Shown: positions 22,402 through 30,694 of the stretch, piece after piece
How positions within the stretch are numbered: the stretch's first letter is position 1
Layout: each line of letters opens with the position of its first letter
Source of the DNA: a virus
Direction: 5' to 3' (one strand)
Virus record (IMG/VR): IMGVR_UViG_3300041411_000128
Location: 1 to 43,987 of that record
Length of the DNA: 43,987 nucleotides
Notes under the pieces: generated by a model
What the model was told of the DNA's origin: nothing
Database searches by the model: none
Seen by the model: the letters and a program-made list of their open reading frames with translations, nothing else
Made by a program: the position numbers and the translations under genes

Positions 22402-24341
22402 AGCTGAGAAAAACGAATCGCGCACCGATTGCGCAGTCGCCACAAAATCGCAGTCCGCAGTCCATGGGTACGTCGAAGCAATATTACCCAAAAACTGATC
22501 AGCAAAAGATCGACGATTATCTGGCAACCGCAGGCTCGGGCGGCAACGCTCAAATGTCGCAGATGCCGATTGAAATCGACATTGATCCGATGCTGAAAGA
22601 TATCGTGTTTTCCGAAGACCTTGAACAGAAAAAACTGGTCATGCGGATTTACACGGACATGTATTACAACGATTCCATCGGCGGTTCGATTGTCGATATC
22701 AAATCGCAGCTGATGTTCTCCGACTTCACCATTTCCGGAATCATGGATCGCAAGGTCATGGATGATTTCATGGAAAACGTGGATCGTCTGGATATCCGCA
22801 ACCTGATGCCTGACGTGGCAATCGACTACAACGTAAAAGGCGGTTTCATCGGATCGCTTTTGTACAACGAAAAATCGCAAGTGTTCTCGCGCATCATGCC
22901 GCACGCTTACGAAAACACAAAGATCGACATGTTGCCTTTCCACGGCACCGATCCGCTGATCACCGTAGCGTTTCCCGAATACATCCGGGCGACCATGGCT
23001 TCCGACAGTCCACGCGTAAAAGCACTGCGTGAATTCCTCGGTGCCGACGTAATGAAACAGCTTTCGAACGAAGCGCTGGAACTCGATCAGAAATCCACCG
23101 TTTATGTTCCGCGTCGTTCAGGTTCTTCTTCGACCGGCACCAGTTATTACCGCCGAATCATGCCGTGGTATTTGCTGGAGAAAAACCTTTTCCGTGGCAC
23201 GTTGGTTCGAAGTGCAATGCGTCAAAAAGGTATTCTCCACGTAACGCTTGACGGTGCTGGCGAATGGGAACCAACACTGGCCGACATGCAGGCCGTGATG
23301 GATATGTTTATGAACGCCGACGCTGACCCAGTTGGCGCAGTGGTTGCGACACGTGGTGGTATTTCCACGGAAGAAATTCGCGATCCACAAGGCGGTTGGA
23401 CAATCTTCGATAACAAAGACGCAATCGACTCGATTAAAATGAAAGCACTCGGTATTTCCGATGCCTTCCTTTCGGGTGACGCGACTTATGCGAATGGTGA
23501 TACTTCGACCAGTTTCTTTATCGACGCAATTCGTACCGAACGTGATTGGCTGACTCGCAAGACTTTGTACAGCCGCATTTTCCCCATGATTTCCGCGTTG
23601 AAAGGCTACACCCTGAACCGCGACGGGAAATTGATTACTCGCGGTAACTCGCTGGATAAACTCGATCCGATGGGCAGTTTCGAACGACTCAACGACGGCA
23701 CCCGTCTTTTGATTCCGACGATCCATTGGGAAAAGACTTTGCAGCCTGAAGGCGATCAGCAATACATGGATATGCTGCAAGCAATGTCCGATAAAGGCGT
23801 ACCGGTTCCACTGCGCGTTATGGCAGCGGCTGGCGGCCTGAACCTCGACCGTTTGTTGGCCGGGCAAGATTCGGATTTGTTGGCGCAAGAATCGCTTTAT
23901 CAATACCAGAAGAAAATCAAAGACCTGAAAAAGAAATACGGCATTGATGACGCTGGTGATATGGGCGGCGGTGGCGGCATGGGTGGTGGCGGTTTCGCTT
24001 CTACTGCATCCAGCTACGACCAGCAATTGATGCATATGGCGCGCACTAATCCCGGTTTGTTTGAAGCATTCCGTGCGCAGGCGCAATCCATTTACAACCA
24101 CAATCTCGATAATACCCATTCCGATGTATTGGCCCGTAATAACGGTCAAATCGTTGGTTTGGCGAATCGCGAATTTGGCGAAATGTCCGAAGCCTATGGT
24201 TATACGCACGACGGCAAGAAACGCCATCTGCCAAACCAAAAGCTGGCGAACGAACGTCAAAACGAAAAGATCGTTAAAATGCTTCGAGGGCGTGACGCCA
24301 AAACCGGCGCTGGCGCAAAGCGTTCGCGCACTCGTTTGTAA
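22398..24341 (+). CDS. Portal protein
   Basis: 647 residues from ATG 22398, which overlaps the previous stop as ATGA; ATG 22383 is an alternative and would add five residues. Central region shows typical portal elements: VMRIYTDMYYNDSIGGSIVD (clip/stem helix start), WYLLEKNLFRGTLVRSAMRQ, ALGISDAFLSGDATYANGD, and SFFIDAIRTERDWLTRKTLY, which resembles 'f...i......f...' of myovirus portals. A Gly-rich loop (~GGGGGMGGGG) separates a basic C-terminal extension of about 115 residues. It forms the dodecameric ring at the capsid vertex; gene order after terminase supports this. Confidence 0.8.
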   Translation: MKLRKTNRAPIAQSPQNRSPQSMGTSKQYYPKTDQQKIDDYLATAGSGGNAQMSQMPIEIDIDPMLKDIVFSEDLEQKKLVMRIYTDMYYNDSIGGSIVDIKSQLMFSDFTISGIMDRKVMDDFMENVDRLDIRNLMPDVAIDYNVKGGFIGSLLYNEKSQVFSRIMPHAYENTKIDMLPFHGTDPLITVAFPEYIRATMASDSPRVKALREFLGADVMKQLSNEALELDQKSTVYVPRRSGSSSTGTSYYRRIMPWYLLEKNLFRGTLVRSAMRQKGILHVTLDGAGEWEPTLADMQAVMDMFMNADADPVGAVVATRGGISTEEIRDPQGGWTIFDNKDAIDSIKMKALGISDAFLSGDATYANGDTSTSFFIDAIRTERDWLTRKTLYSRIFPMISALKGYTLNRDGKLITRGNSLDKLDPMGSFERLNDGTRLLIPTIHWEKTLQPEGDQQYMDMLQAMSDKGVPVPLRVMAAAGGLNLDRLLAGQDSDLLAQESLYQYQKKIKDLKKKYGIDDAGDMGGGGGMGGGGFASTASSYDQQLMHMARTNPGLFEAFRAQAQSIYNHNLDNTHSDVLARNNGQIVGLANREFGEMSEAYGYTHDGKKRHLPNQKLANERQNEKIVKMLRGRDAKTGAGAKRSRTRL

Positions 24342-24361
24342 TTTAGGGATAGCAGTCAAAA

Positions 24362-24371
24362 ACTGTAAATA
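24362..24371 (+). promoter_or_regulatory. ACTGTAAATA motif, candidate promoter
   Basis: Intergenic, 20 bases after the portal stop, identical over 9 of 10 bases to the one at 6850-6859 and followed by a TAC a few bases on in both. See finding on this motif. Confidence 0.35.
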
Positions 24372-24545
24372 CAGTACAAGGAACCGAGGAAAGTTCGACA
24401 CTAGCCAGACCGAATGGTTGGGGATCGGGTGATGGCTCTAAGGCTTAGCTGGCCGGTACATGATAGCCATTGCCCACTTGACCAATAATGATATGTGGAA
24501 CTTTCCCTCGATTCTCCCTTCGCTTAGGCAAAGGTGGTACAACCC

Positions 24546-24588
24546 AACCGCGCCCTGTGAGCAATTGCACGGCGCGGTTTTTTCGTTT
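24546..24588 (+). terminator. Strong rho-independent terminator
   Basis: AACCGCGCC - 16-base loop - GGCGCGGTT followed by TTTTCGTTT. Perfect 9-bp stem. Lies 12 bases before the ATG at 24601, so transcription of that gene may depend on read-through or antitermination. Confidence 0.85.
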
Positions 24589-24600
24589 CTGGAGCCGAAT

Positions 24601-24900
24601 ATGTGGGACGAATACTCTTCTGAAGAAAAGCTGAAATTCCTGACGGATTTGTGTGGTGTTTCCAACAGCTATCCGATGGTCGATCACGAACTGGCTTATC
24701 TCTGTGAAGCTGCGCTGAATAACAAACAGCGTCGTGAATATGTGGATTACATGAGCGGCACAATTGCCGACCTCACTTATCGCCGTATTGATCCTGAACA
24801 CCCGGACGCGGCCACGCATTATTACTACAACATGATGCACGCACCAATTGAATTGCGCGTCAAAATGATTTGGTGTGCAGCAACCGGGAATCAACCGTAA
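24601..24900 (+). CDS. Unknown small protein
   Basis: 99 residues from ATG 24601 with 'ctggag' as RBS. Helical: EEKLKFLTDLCGVSNSYPMV, EAALNNKQRREYVDYMSG. No domain recognised. Its stop overlaps the spike gene ATG by one base, which suggests a role linked to the baseplate, such as a chaperone or T4 gp26-like assembly protein; this is inference only. Confidence 0.55.
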   Translation: MWDEYSSEEKLKFLTDLCGVSNSYPMVDHELAYLCEAALNNKQRREYVDYMSGTIADLTYRRIDPEHPDAATHYYYNMMHAPIELRVKMIWCAATGNQP

Positions 24901-25676
24901 TGGCAGGTTCACCGCTTAACTCGACAAAGCATTTGCAACGTCAGGGCCTTGATTCGAAAATCATCCACGCGGGCGTTGTGGTTGATAACGACGATCCTCG
25001 ACAGGCCAGCCGTGTGCGTGTGCGTGTTCCCGGTATATTTCCGGACGTAATTCCTGATACGCATTTGCCGTGGGCATTGCCGATGAATCAGGACTACACA
25101 ACGAACGACGATCAGCCTACGCGTTCCGGTTTCGTGAGCATTCCGCCAATCGGTGCAAAGGTTGGGATTCGCTTTCCAAAAGGTGATCCACACAAGCCAG
25201 AACTGGCCCCTTATCCCGGTGACAAAAAGACCGTTTCCTCATTGGCGAAAGTCAATTATCCGTTCCGCGTTGTAATGGAATTGGAGAATGGTTGCGCCAT
25301 TATTGCCGACAAGAAAACCAACGAAGTATTTGTGACCAATCCGGGCGATGCGCACTTTGTTTTCCTCGGTGATTACAGCAAAACGATTGTGGGTTCCTGC
25401 ACCGAAATCATTACCGGATCGAAAGGTGATGTACCCGGCTATTTGACGAATGCTTCCAACAGCAAAATCAACGAAGTGCAGGCCAAGTCTGCTGGCGGTG
25501 TGAGCAAAGGGGCAGGCAATAAGTTCGAAAAGATTACGGGTAATTACACACTGGAAATCGGCGGCAATCGCACCGTTAAAGTCATGGGCAATGACCAGCT
25601 AACAGTCGGTCGCAACCGTGATGAAAAAGTCGGCGGCAACCACAAAATTCAATCCTCCCGTTCCGATACGAACTGA
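24900..25676 (+). CDS. Baseplate central spike / gp5-VgrG-like protein
   Basis: 258 residues from ATG 24900. N-terminal OB-fold: IHAGVVVDNDDPRQASRVRV, ...PGIFPD...LPWALPMNQ, then ...GFVSIPPIGAKVGIRFPKGD, matching the gp5/VgrG OB fold ('G.V....DP....gRv.V..p......lPWa', 'P.vG..V.v.F..Gd...P'). The C-terminus has the spike's beta-helix repeats, YTLEIGGNRTVKVMGNDQLT then VGRNRDEKVGGNHKI ('GN....V.GN....V'). There is no lysozyme domain between them, unlike T4 gp5. It is the needle at the tip of a contractile tail; this is the clearest evidence for a myovirus. Confidence 0.85.
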   Translation: MAGSPLNSTKHLQRQGLDSKIIHAGVVVDNDDPRQASRVRVRVPGIFPDVIPDTHLPWALPMNQDYTTNDDQPTRSGFVSIPPIGAKVGIRFPKGDPHKPELAPYPGDKKTVSSLAKVNYPFRVVMELENGCAIIADKKTNEVFVTNPGDAHFVFLGDYSKTIVGSCTEIITGSKGDVPGYLTNASNSKINEVQAKSAGGVSKGAGNKFEKITGNYTLEIGGNRTVKVMGNDQLTVGRNRDEKVGGNHKIQSSRSDTN

Positions 25677-25687
25677 GGTCTACCCAA

Positions 25688-26308
25688 ATGCCAACACCAA
25701 TTGCTTCACGGTTTACGCGCACGGGCGATACTTATCTGCTGGAAGATACCGATCTAGCCGGCGGTTATCGCAGCGTTTCAACCCTCGCCGCTCGCAACAA
25801 TATTCCGCTTAGTGCCCGCCGTATCGGTATGGCCGTTTATTGCCAAGCGGATAAAACCGAATATCAGTTACTGAATGCGCTGACCAATGCCAGTTGGGCA
25901 CAACGTCCGCTCTTCAGTGGCAAGGCTCATGCAATCGCGCAGATTGTGGCGGTTAATCCATTGCAGCAGTACACGCCGCAGACATTCGAGCAATACGCAA
26001 TGGCAAAGGTGCGCGAATGGTTTAACGGATTACCTCCTGAAAATCGCGTACTGGACAAACCGATCTATTACTTCAAAATCGTGTGTGGTTCTGGCACCGA
26101 TAGTCTTGCGGCAGGAACCATTCTCCCGCCCCCGGCTGAATACATCGGTGACGCGACATTCATTTACGATAACGCCACTGATGCGTCGTCGGTAATCCTC
26201 GATAGTTCCGCATTGGTTTGCATTGCAAAAACATTGGTTCCGTTAGGTGACGCGGTAATCAAAGCAATGGACGAATACGCGGATCGCAAAGCAGCGGAGA
26301 TTCCGTAA
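25688..26308 (+). CDS. Fibre/baseplate protein with 'GGYRSV' module
   Basis: 206 residues. The N-terminal ~75 residues (RFTRTGDTYLLEDTDLAGGY, then RSVSTLAARNNIPLSARRIG, then MAVY...YQLLNALTNASW) are homologous to the start of the 26846 gene. I recall this module from fibre and baseplate proteins of many phages. The rest is alpha/beta, ending with a helix (LGDAVIKAMDEYADRKAAE). It follows the spike gene with its own RBS (gaggt) and likely contributes to the baseplate wedge or fibre attachment. Confidence 0.65.
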   Translation: MPTPIASRFTRTGDTYLLEDTDLAGGYRSVSTLAARNNIPLSARRIGMAVYCQADKTEYQLLNALTNASWAQRPLFSGKAHAIAQIVAVNPLQQYTPQTFEQYAMAKVREWFNGLPPENRVLDKPIYYFKIVCGSGTDSLAAGTILPPPAEYIGDATFIYDNATDASSVILDSSALVCIAKTLVPLGDAVIKAMDEYADRKAAEIP

Positions 26309-26487
26309 TGGCCTCGACTGAATATACGCGCACATTCCTTTCCGGTGAATTGCTGGCCGGGAATCGCCGTGGTGATCCGCATGGCATTCGTTGGATCAAA
26401 GAACCAATACCACCAGAGAATAAAAAGAAAATGACGCGTGCAGTTGGGCGTTACCTTTCTGATGATCCATCGACCTATATGAAATAA
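26308..26487 (+). CDS. Small unknown protein
   Basis: 59 residues, MASTEYTRTFLSGELLAGNR..., charged and Pro-rich (WIKEPIPPENKKK), with no transmembrane segment. ATG overlaps the previous stop by one base (taATG). Its own stop is the 5' arm of a terminator. Probably virion-related by position; no domain recognised. Confidence 0.55.
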   Translation: MASTEYTRTFLSGELLAGNRRGDPHGIRWIKEPIPPENKKKMTRAVGRYLSDDPSTYMK

Positions 26488-26515
26488 CCCACTTAATCGT
26501 GGGTTTTTGTGTTTT
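26486..26515 (+). terminator. Rho-independent terminator
   Basis: AACCCAC - TTAATC - GTGGGTT followed by TTTGTGTTTT. Perfect 7-bp stem that overlaps the stop codon of the 26308 gene. Confidence 0.85.
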
Positions 26516-26538
26516 CCCGCTAATTTAATGGTAAGTTT

Positions 26539-26856
26539 ATGACTAAACTATTCGAACCACGTGTGCTTGGGGCAGGCATTACAATTGAGGAAAAGCCAAC
26601 GCAGCCAAACCATGGCGCTCGGCTGGTGGACGTTCAGAGCTACGCCACGATTACGAAGGCGCAAATAACCGACGTATTGGAAGTGTTGATCCCTGTTCGT
26701 TCTCCTGATTACATTGTTCAATGTTTCGATCAAACGAAGCAAATCATTTATCCGGATAGCATCCAAGAAGTCGGGGAGAATATCGAGATTAAATTCCTCG
26801 AACCTCAATCCGGCGAAGTAAGGGTGTTGTTCATTGGAGGCGACAGTGGCGACTAA
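26539..26856 (+). CDS. Unknown small protein, virion-associated by context
   Basis: 105 residues, mostly beta: ARLVDVQSYATITKAQITDV, DVLEVLIPVRSPDYIVQCFD, EIKFLEPQSGEVRVLFIGGD. Between the terminator and the S74 fibre gene. A small beta-sandwich such as a fibre or baseplate connector would fit. The last 11 bases overlap the fibre gene start. Confidence 0.55.
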   Translation: MTKLFEPRVLGAGITIEEKPTQPNHGARLVDVQSYATITKAQITDVLEVLIPVRSPDYIVQCFDQTKQIIYPDSIQEVGENIEIKFLEPQSGEVRVLFIGGDSGD

Positions 26857-27673
26857 TATTTCGCAACGGTTTGCAAAAACCGGTGACTTTTTTCTGTTGG
26901 TGGACACTGACCTTCGCGGCGGTTTCCGAATTGTATCGAGTATCACAGAGCGGGACGCAATTCCGCTGCAAGCACGTAAACAGGGCATGATGGTTCGCGT
27001 AATTGAACCGTCTGGAATTACCAACTGGGAATTGGGCCACGGCCTGCCAATCACTAACGTCGGTTGGATTGAAGCCAGTCTTGGCGGCAAAGGGGATTAC
27101 ATTCCAATTGCTGGCGGCCCGCTGGAAGGCGAAATCAAAGCGAACGAATTCGGCACCATCAATTTCAACGACACGTTGAAAATGGAAACACACGACGGCA
27201 ATCTGCAAATGACACGCATGACTCCGCAAGCGCCGGATGACCCGGAACCGCGTGGCATGTTGACGTTTAACAACGGTACGGAAAACACCGTTGAAATCAA
27301 TACTGAAATCGGTCAAATGGTTTGCAAAACCGAAGTGGCGCTGTCGTCTGATCGCACACTGAAAACCGAAATCACACGTATTGAAGGCGCGTTGAAAATC
27401 ATTCGCCGCATGTATGGTTATCGTTTCAAGAAAGTGGGCACTGGCAGTCGCCTGTTCACCGGCCTGATTGCGCAGGAAGTAAAACAGGTTCTGCCCGAAT
27501 CTGTCACCAACACATCGGATGGCAAACTGGCCGTGTTCTATGGCTCGATGGCTGGCGTATTTGTCGAAGCGTTTCACGAAATCGACGACCGCCTAAAAGC
27601 AATGGAAAAATCCGTTGCAGAAATTCGATTGCATATCGGCCTCGACGAAGAAGAAAAAGTCGATGGGGTGTGA
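26846..27673 (+). CDS. Tail fibre protein with C-terminal S74 autoprocessing chaperone
   Basis: 275 residues from GTG 26846 (GGAGG at 26836-26840). TTG 26834 is less likely, and the 26846 start aligns with the paralogue at 25688. N-terminal module: RFAKTGDFFLLVDTDLRGGF, RIVSSITERDAIPLQARKQG, MMVRV. Middle: a beta-rich shaft. C-terminus: SSDRTLKTEITRIEGALKII, RRMYGYRFKKV, FTGLIAQEVKQVLPESV, VFYGSMAGVFVEAFHEIDD, the peptidase S74 / intramolecular chaperone pattern ('SDrrlK..I..i..aL..i..l.gv.f', 'GliAQEv..v.Pe.V', 'v.y..l...l..A'). The chaperone trimerises the fibre and cuts itself off at Ser168-Asp169 in this family. Confidence 0.85.
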   Translation: MATNISQRFAKTGDFFLLVDTDLRGGFRIVSSITERDAIPLQARKQGMMVRVIEPSGITNWELGHGLPITNVGWIEASLGGKGDYIPIAGGPLEGEIKANEFGTINFNDTLKMETHDGNLQMTRMTPQAPDDPEPRGMLTFNNGTENTVEINTEIGQMVCKTEVALSSDRTLKTEITRIEGALKIIRRMYGYRFKKVGTGSRLFTGLIAQEVKQVLPESVTNTSDGKLAVFYGSMAGVFVEAFHEIDDRLKAMEKSVAEIRLHIGLDEEEKVDGV

Positions 27674-28121
27674 ATACGGCCCCAGCCCAATATTTACGGT
27701 CGTGTCCTCGGATATTCCCAATGCAGGCAAACGACCAGATACACCAAAGCCAGAAATAAACGAAGTAGGAGAATCCGCGTGCGTTACCGGACTTTCCAGT
27801 TTGGCGCAGCGCCTGACCCAAGATATTTTGGTGGCCCATGAGCGGGTGCATTACGGATTCCCAATGCCGCAGTTTCTTTTGCTGGCACACGATTACGAAT
27901 TCGCGCATCCCGACCTAACAATCGGTCAGCAGCTGCACCAGTACGTGGAATTTCGCGATATCACAATCGGTTATCCGCTGTCGATCAATGCGTATTTGTA
28001 TATCACTGATCCAGCGGCCTACGGATTGCCACGCGGCCTAACCGAGGAAGAGGTTTTGAATAGTTTTCTTCGGAATTCTGTTCGGATTACCTACATCGTC
28101 AAAAACACGGATTTAAAATAA
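27663..28121 (+). CDS. Unknown protein
   Basis: 152 residues from ATG 27663, overlapping the fibre stop by 11 bases. The longer frame from 27615 is not needed. The N-terminus is MGCEYGPSPIFTVVSSDIPN, Pro-rich; the middle is helical (LSSLAQRLTQDILVAHERVH); the end is beta-like. No domain recognised. It might be a fibre chaperone or adhesin accessory by position, as commonly found downstream of fibres. Followed without gap by the metalloprotease gene. Confidence 0.5.
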   Translation: MGCEYGPSPIFTVVSSDIPNAGKRPDTPKPEINEVGESACVTGLSSLAQRLTQDILVAHERVHYGFPMPQFLLLAHDYEFAHPDLTIGQQLHQYVEFRDITIGYPLSINAYLYITDPAAYGLPRGLTEEEVLNSFLRNSVRITYIVKNTDLK

Positions 28122-29447
28122 ATGGCCAACTATCGCTATATGGCTGAGCGTGATATCGAATACGGCGCAGCCAACGACGAATACGATTTGCATCTGGTAC
28201 AGGGTGATCGGTTTACCATGTACCGCCACGGTGAAGTTTATGTGGTGCAGCACGAAGCAGAACCAGAAATCATTTTCAAACTGACCTTGAAAGAAGGCAA
28301 CGCGCTGCACAATATGAGCGATGAGCTTTTGAGCGTCGAAGTCGATCCGGATAACCCGCCGTATCTGCTGTTCAAACCGAAGTTCGAAATGGTGCCGTTG
28401 CTTTACGATTATTTGAACAACACCTATTTCAACAACGAATGCCCGGTTGTGAAATTCCGCAAGACCACGAAAAGTTCTGTGTGGGGAATGGCGCAACTTG
28501 AATGGCTGAAAGGGAAACCGGTTTACACGTTCCTGATCAACGAAAGCTCGATGGTTGACCGTGTGCTTTTCACGAACACCGTCGCGCACGAAATGATTCA
28601 CCTGAAAAACTTTGCGAAGGGTTACAAACTTCACAAGGTCGATCCGAAATCTGCAAAGGATCATTTGCACGACGACCACGGCCCAATCTTCCAAGAAGAA
28701 ATGCGCCGCATGAACGCGAAAGGTTTCCACATTCTGCTGGCCGCAACACACGAAGAATTCCAACGTCACGCGACCGAGGAATTTTACGCGATTGTGGCGC
28801 TGGAAATGCAGGGCCAACGCGTTGCATCGTGGAATTCGTGGTACACAGCCAGCACACTTAACGAGGACGACACAGAGCGTCTGGCGGCCCAGCTGAAAGA
28901 CCTGAACCCTCATTCAGAGTACACAATCAAGCTGATCCACACCAAAGACCGGAACGTCACACACGGCAATCACATCAAATCCACGAAAACATTCACGGAT
29001 TCGACGTTGAAAAAGAAATTCTCGGGTGATATCGACCTGAAGAATGCCGAGGTTCTGTACACCACTTATTTGCGTCCGTCGATTCACGTTGAATTGCCAG
29101 ATTACAAAGAAGTGCCGGATCTTTACGCGTTGCCACTCGACACGTTCTACAAATCCATGCGCAGTTACACCGACGACCGAATGGTGCTGCGTGCGAAATG
29201 GATGAAATTTCCGGGCAAGATGTTGAGTTCGCAAATCGACAAGAAGTTCTCGGCGCTGGTTGGCCGCATGAACCGTAACGCGATTGACGACGCCGACGTG
29301 GTGAATTATTTGAACGATATTCGCGCAGCGTATGCGGATCGTTTCACGTACCAACAATATGTGGATGCGATGATGGCATTCATCAAGAAATACGATCACA
29401 AAGGCGTGCTTGCAGAATACGCCAAGATCATGAAACTTATTGCGTGA
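28122..29447 (+). CDS. SprT-like zinc metalloprotease
   Basis: 441 residues. VAHEMIHL gives HExxH (His156-Glu157-...-His160), followed by a basic helix and DDHGPIFQEEMRRMNAKGF, the third zinc ligand 'HG..F......in' typical of SprT/Spartan proteases. The family cleaves DNA-protein crosslinks or acts as a host-takeover protease. The C-terminal ~200 residues are not part of the domain; a fragment repeats the SprT-type basic pattern but is otherwise unrecognised. Starts immediately after the previous stop. Cellular target unknown. Confidence 0.75.
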   Translation: MANYRYMAERDIEYGAANDEYDLHLVQGDRFTMYRHGEVYVVQHEAEPEIIFKLTLKEGNALHNMSDELLSVEVDPDNPPYLLFKPKFEMVPLLYDYLNNTYFNNECPVVKFRKTTKSSVWGMAQLEWLKGKPVYTFLINESSMVDRVLFTNTVAHEMIHLKNFAKGYKLHKVDPKSAKDHLHDDHGPIFQEEMRRMNAKGFHILLAATHEEFQRHATEEFYAIVALEMQGQRVASWNSWYTASTLNEDDTERLAAQLKDLNPHSEYTIKLIHTKDRNVTHGNHIKSTKTFTDSTLKKKFSGDIDLKNAEVLYTTYLRPSIHVELPDYKEVPDLYALPLDTFYKSMRSYTDDRMVLRAKWMKFPGKMLSSQIDKKFSALVGRMNRNAIDDADVVNYLNDIRAAYADRFTYQQYVDAMMAFIKKYDHKGVLAEYAKIMKLIA

Positions 29448-29462
29448 CCAAGGGGATTGACG

Positions 29463-30041
29463 GTGGCTTACACAAAGCGCAAACGACGTACCAGTACGAA
29501 ACAATCACGTGCGAAAAAAGCATATGATAAATCGGTGGAAAGCAAAGAGACTTCGGTAAAAATGTCACGCGGCGATATCACCAGCGCGCTTATGCAGGCA
29601 CTGACTTATTACTACGTGAAGAAGACTTGCAGCGTTCACAAAGAAGTGGGCGTAGTGCCGTGGGGCCGGTCGCGACTGGATGCATTGGTTATCGACTATC
29701 CCGGCAATTTCCATGGGGTTGAAATCAAAAGCTGCTTGGCTGATTTCCGTGCTGATAAGAAATGGCGCGACTATCTGCCACACGTGAACAAGATGTACTT
29801 TTTGTTTGCACCGTCAATTACCCAATCGCGTTGCTATCCGGAAATTCGCGCAGAACTGAAAGCAGAGGGTGTGGGCATTTACGTTCTGAGCGAAACCACC
29901 GGGCGCATTTCCTGTAGCCAAAAGGCAAAGCATCGACAGGTTGCAATCACCGCAAAATATCGCATGTACCGTAAACTTGCTTGGCTCGCGGGTGACGCTA
30001 AGCACACCATTACCAGAACGCAGCGGGTGTTTTTGAAATGA
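29463..30041 (+). CDS. MmcB-like PD-(D/E)XK nuclease
   Basis: 192 residues from GTG 29463 (RBS aagggga). The N-terminus is Lys/Arg-rich. The core shows RLDALVIDY, ...GVEIKSCLADFRADKKWRDY, ...MYFLFAPSI, the MmcB pattern ('RaDv.....vEIKsS..DFr.D.KW..Y....D..yfa'), with the Asp and Glu-x-Lys of a PD-(D/E)XK nuclease. MmcB is linked to DNA repair/competence. The stop overlaps the thymidylate kinase start by four bases. Nuclease activity and specificity are inference. Confidence 0.7.
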   Translation: MAYTKRKRRTSTKQSRAKKAYDKSVESKETSVKMSRGDITSALMQALTYYYVKKTCSVHKEVGVVPWGRSRLDALVIDYPGNFHGVEIKSCLADFRADKKWRDYLPHVNKMYFLFAPSITQSRCYPEIRAELKAEGVGIYVLSETTGRISCSQKAKHRQVAITAKYRMYRKLAWLAGDAKHTITRTQRVFLK

Positions 30042-30694
30042 TCGGGAAATTCATCGTATTGGAATCAATCGAGGCCGCTGGTAAAGGGACTGCGACCACC
30101 TATATCACCGAGTACGTGCGACGGCGCAGCATACCGTTTGCATTTACGCGTGAGCCGGGCGGTACTGAATTTGCCGAACCGATTCGCGAACACATGTTGA
30201 AATGGGAAGGGAAAGTGCCGCCGATTTGTCAGGCGCTTCTGTCCTACGCGGCACGCTGTGAACACACGGAACAAATGATTATTCCAAAGCTCGAAAGCGG
30301 CATTAACGTTTTCAGCGAACGCTATTACGGATCGGCCCTTGCTTATCAGGGGCAGACATACGAACACACGAAAGCAGTGCATGAATTGGCACTGCCTCAT
30401 TTGCGTAAACCGGATTTGACGATCTTCCTCGACCTGCCGCCTGAAGTCAGCATGAAGCGTATGCACGATTCGCGCACGGCCCAAGGAATTGAACTCGATG
30501 AATTCGAAAAGAAACCAATCGAATATTTCCGTAATGTTCGGGACACGTATTACGATTTGATGGACGACACTTGGGCAATCGTTGACGCGGAAGCTCCGCT
30601 GTCCGAAGTGAAGAAAAACATCATCGCCCTTCTCGACAAAGTATTGGGAATTACACCTTATGAAAATGACGCTTGCATTGGCGGCCACCAGTAA
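30038..30694 (+). CDS. tmk: Thymidylate kinase
   Basis: 218 residues. P-loop FIVLESIEAAGKGTATT (GxxGxGK family; the usual Ser/Thr after Lys is Gly here, followed by Thr), REPGGT (substrate dTMP loop), and ERYYGSALAYQG (the 'DRY..S..AYQ' motif) followed by lid residues. It converts dTMP to dTDP for DNA synthesis. The last 35 bases overlap the next gene. Position next to a nuclease and the topoisomerase gene fits a nucleotide and DNA metabolism block. Confidence 0.85.
   Translation: MIGKFIVLESIEAAGKGTATTYITEYVRRRSIPFAFTREPGGTEFAEPIREHMLKWEGKVPPICQALLSYAARCEHTEQMIIPKLESGINVFSERYYGSALAYQGQTYEHTKAVHELALPHLRKPDLTIFLDLPPEVSMKRMHDSRTAQGIELDEFEKKPIEYFRNVRDTYYDLMDDTWAIVDAEAPLSEVKKNIIALLDKVLGITPYENDACIGGHQ

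Larger units (their letters stand above)
24342..24600 (+). ncRNA. Non-coding interval, candidate small structured RNA
   Basis: 259 bases between portal and the 24601 gene. A longer ORF from 24460 would run through the strong terminator, so it is not believed. The interval starts with the promoter-like ACTGTAAATA, holds short stems (GACC-GAAT-GGTT at 24408-24419 inside an AGCC/GGCT arm, and CTAAG/CTTAG), and ends with the terminator at 24546-24588. That is the layout of a ~175-220-nucleotide RNA. The motif CGAGGAAAGTTCGAC (24385-24399) has a passing likeness to the conserved GAGGAAAGTCCG element of RNase P RNA, but I cannot fold a full RNase P from it. Alternative: untranslated leader of the 24601 gene. 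Confidence 0.3.

Noticed and set aside
24385-24399. RNase P RNA
   Set aside because: Only one short element is similar; the matching partner strand and overall length are not evident.
24460-24600. Extension of the 24601 gene to an upstream ATG at 24460
   Set aside because: It would run through a perfect 9-bp terminator and has no RBS; ATG 24601 has one.
30660-30690. Tag as a secretion signal peptide
   Set aside because: It has an AxA-like ending, but the hydrophobic part is only about six residues and follows an acidic residue; too short for Sec.
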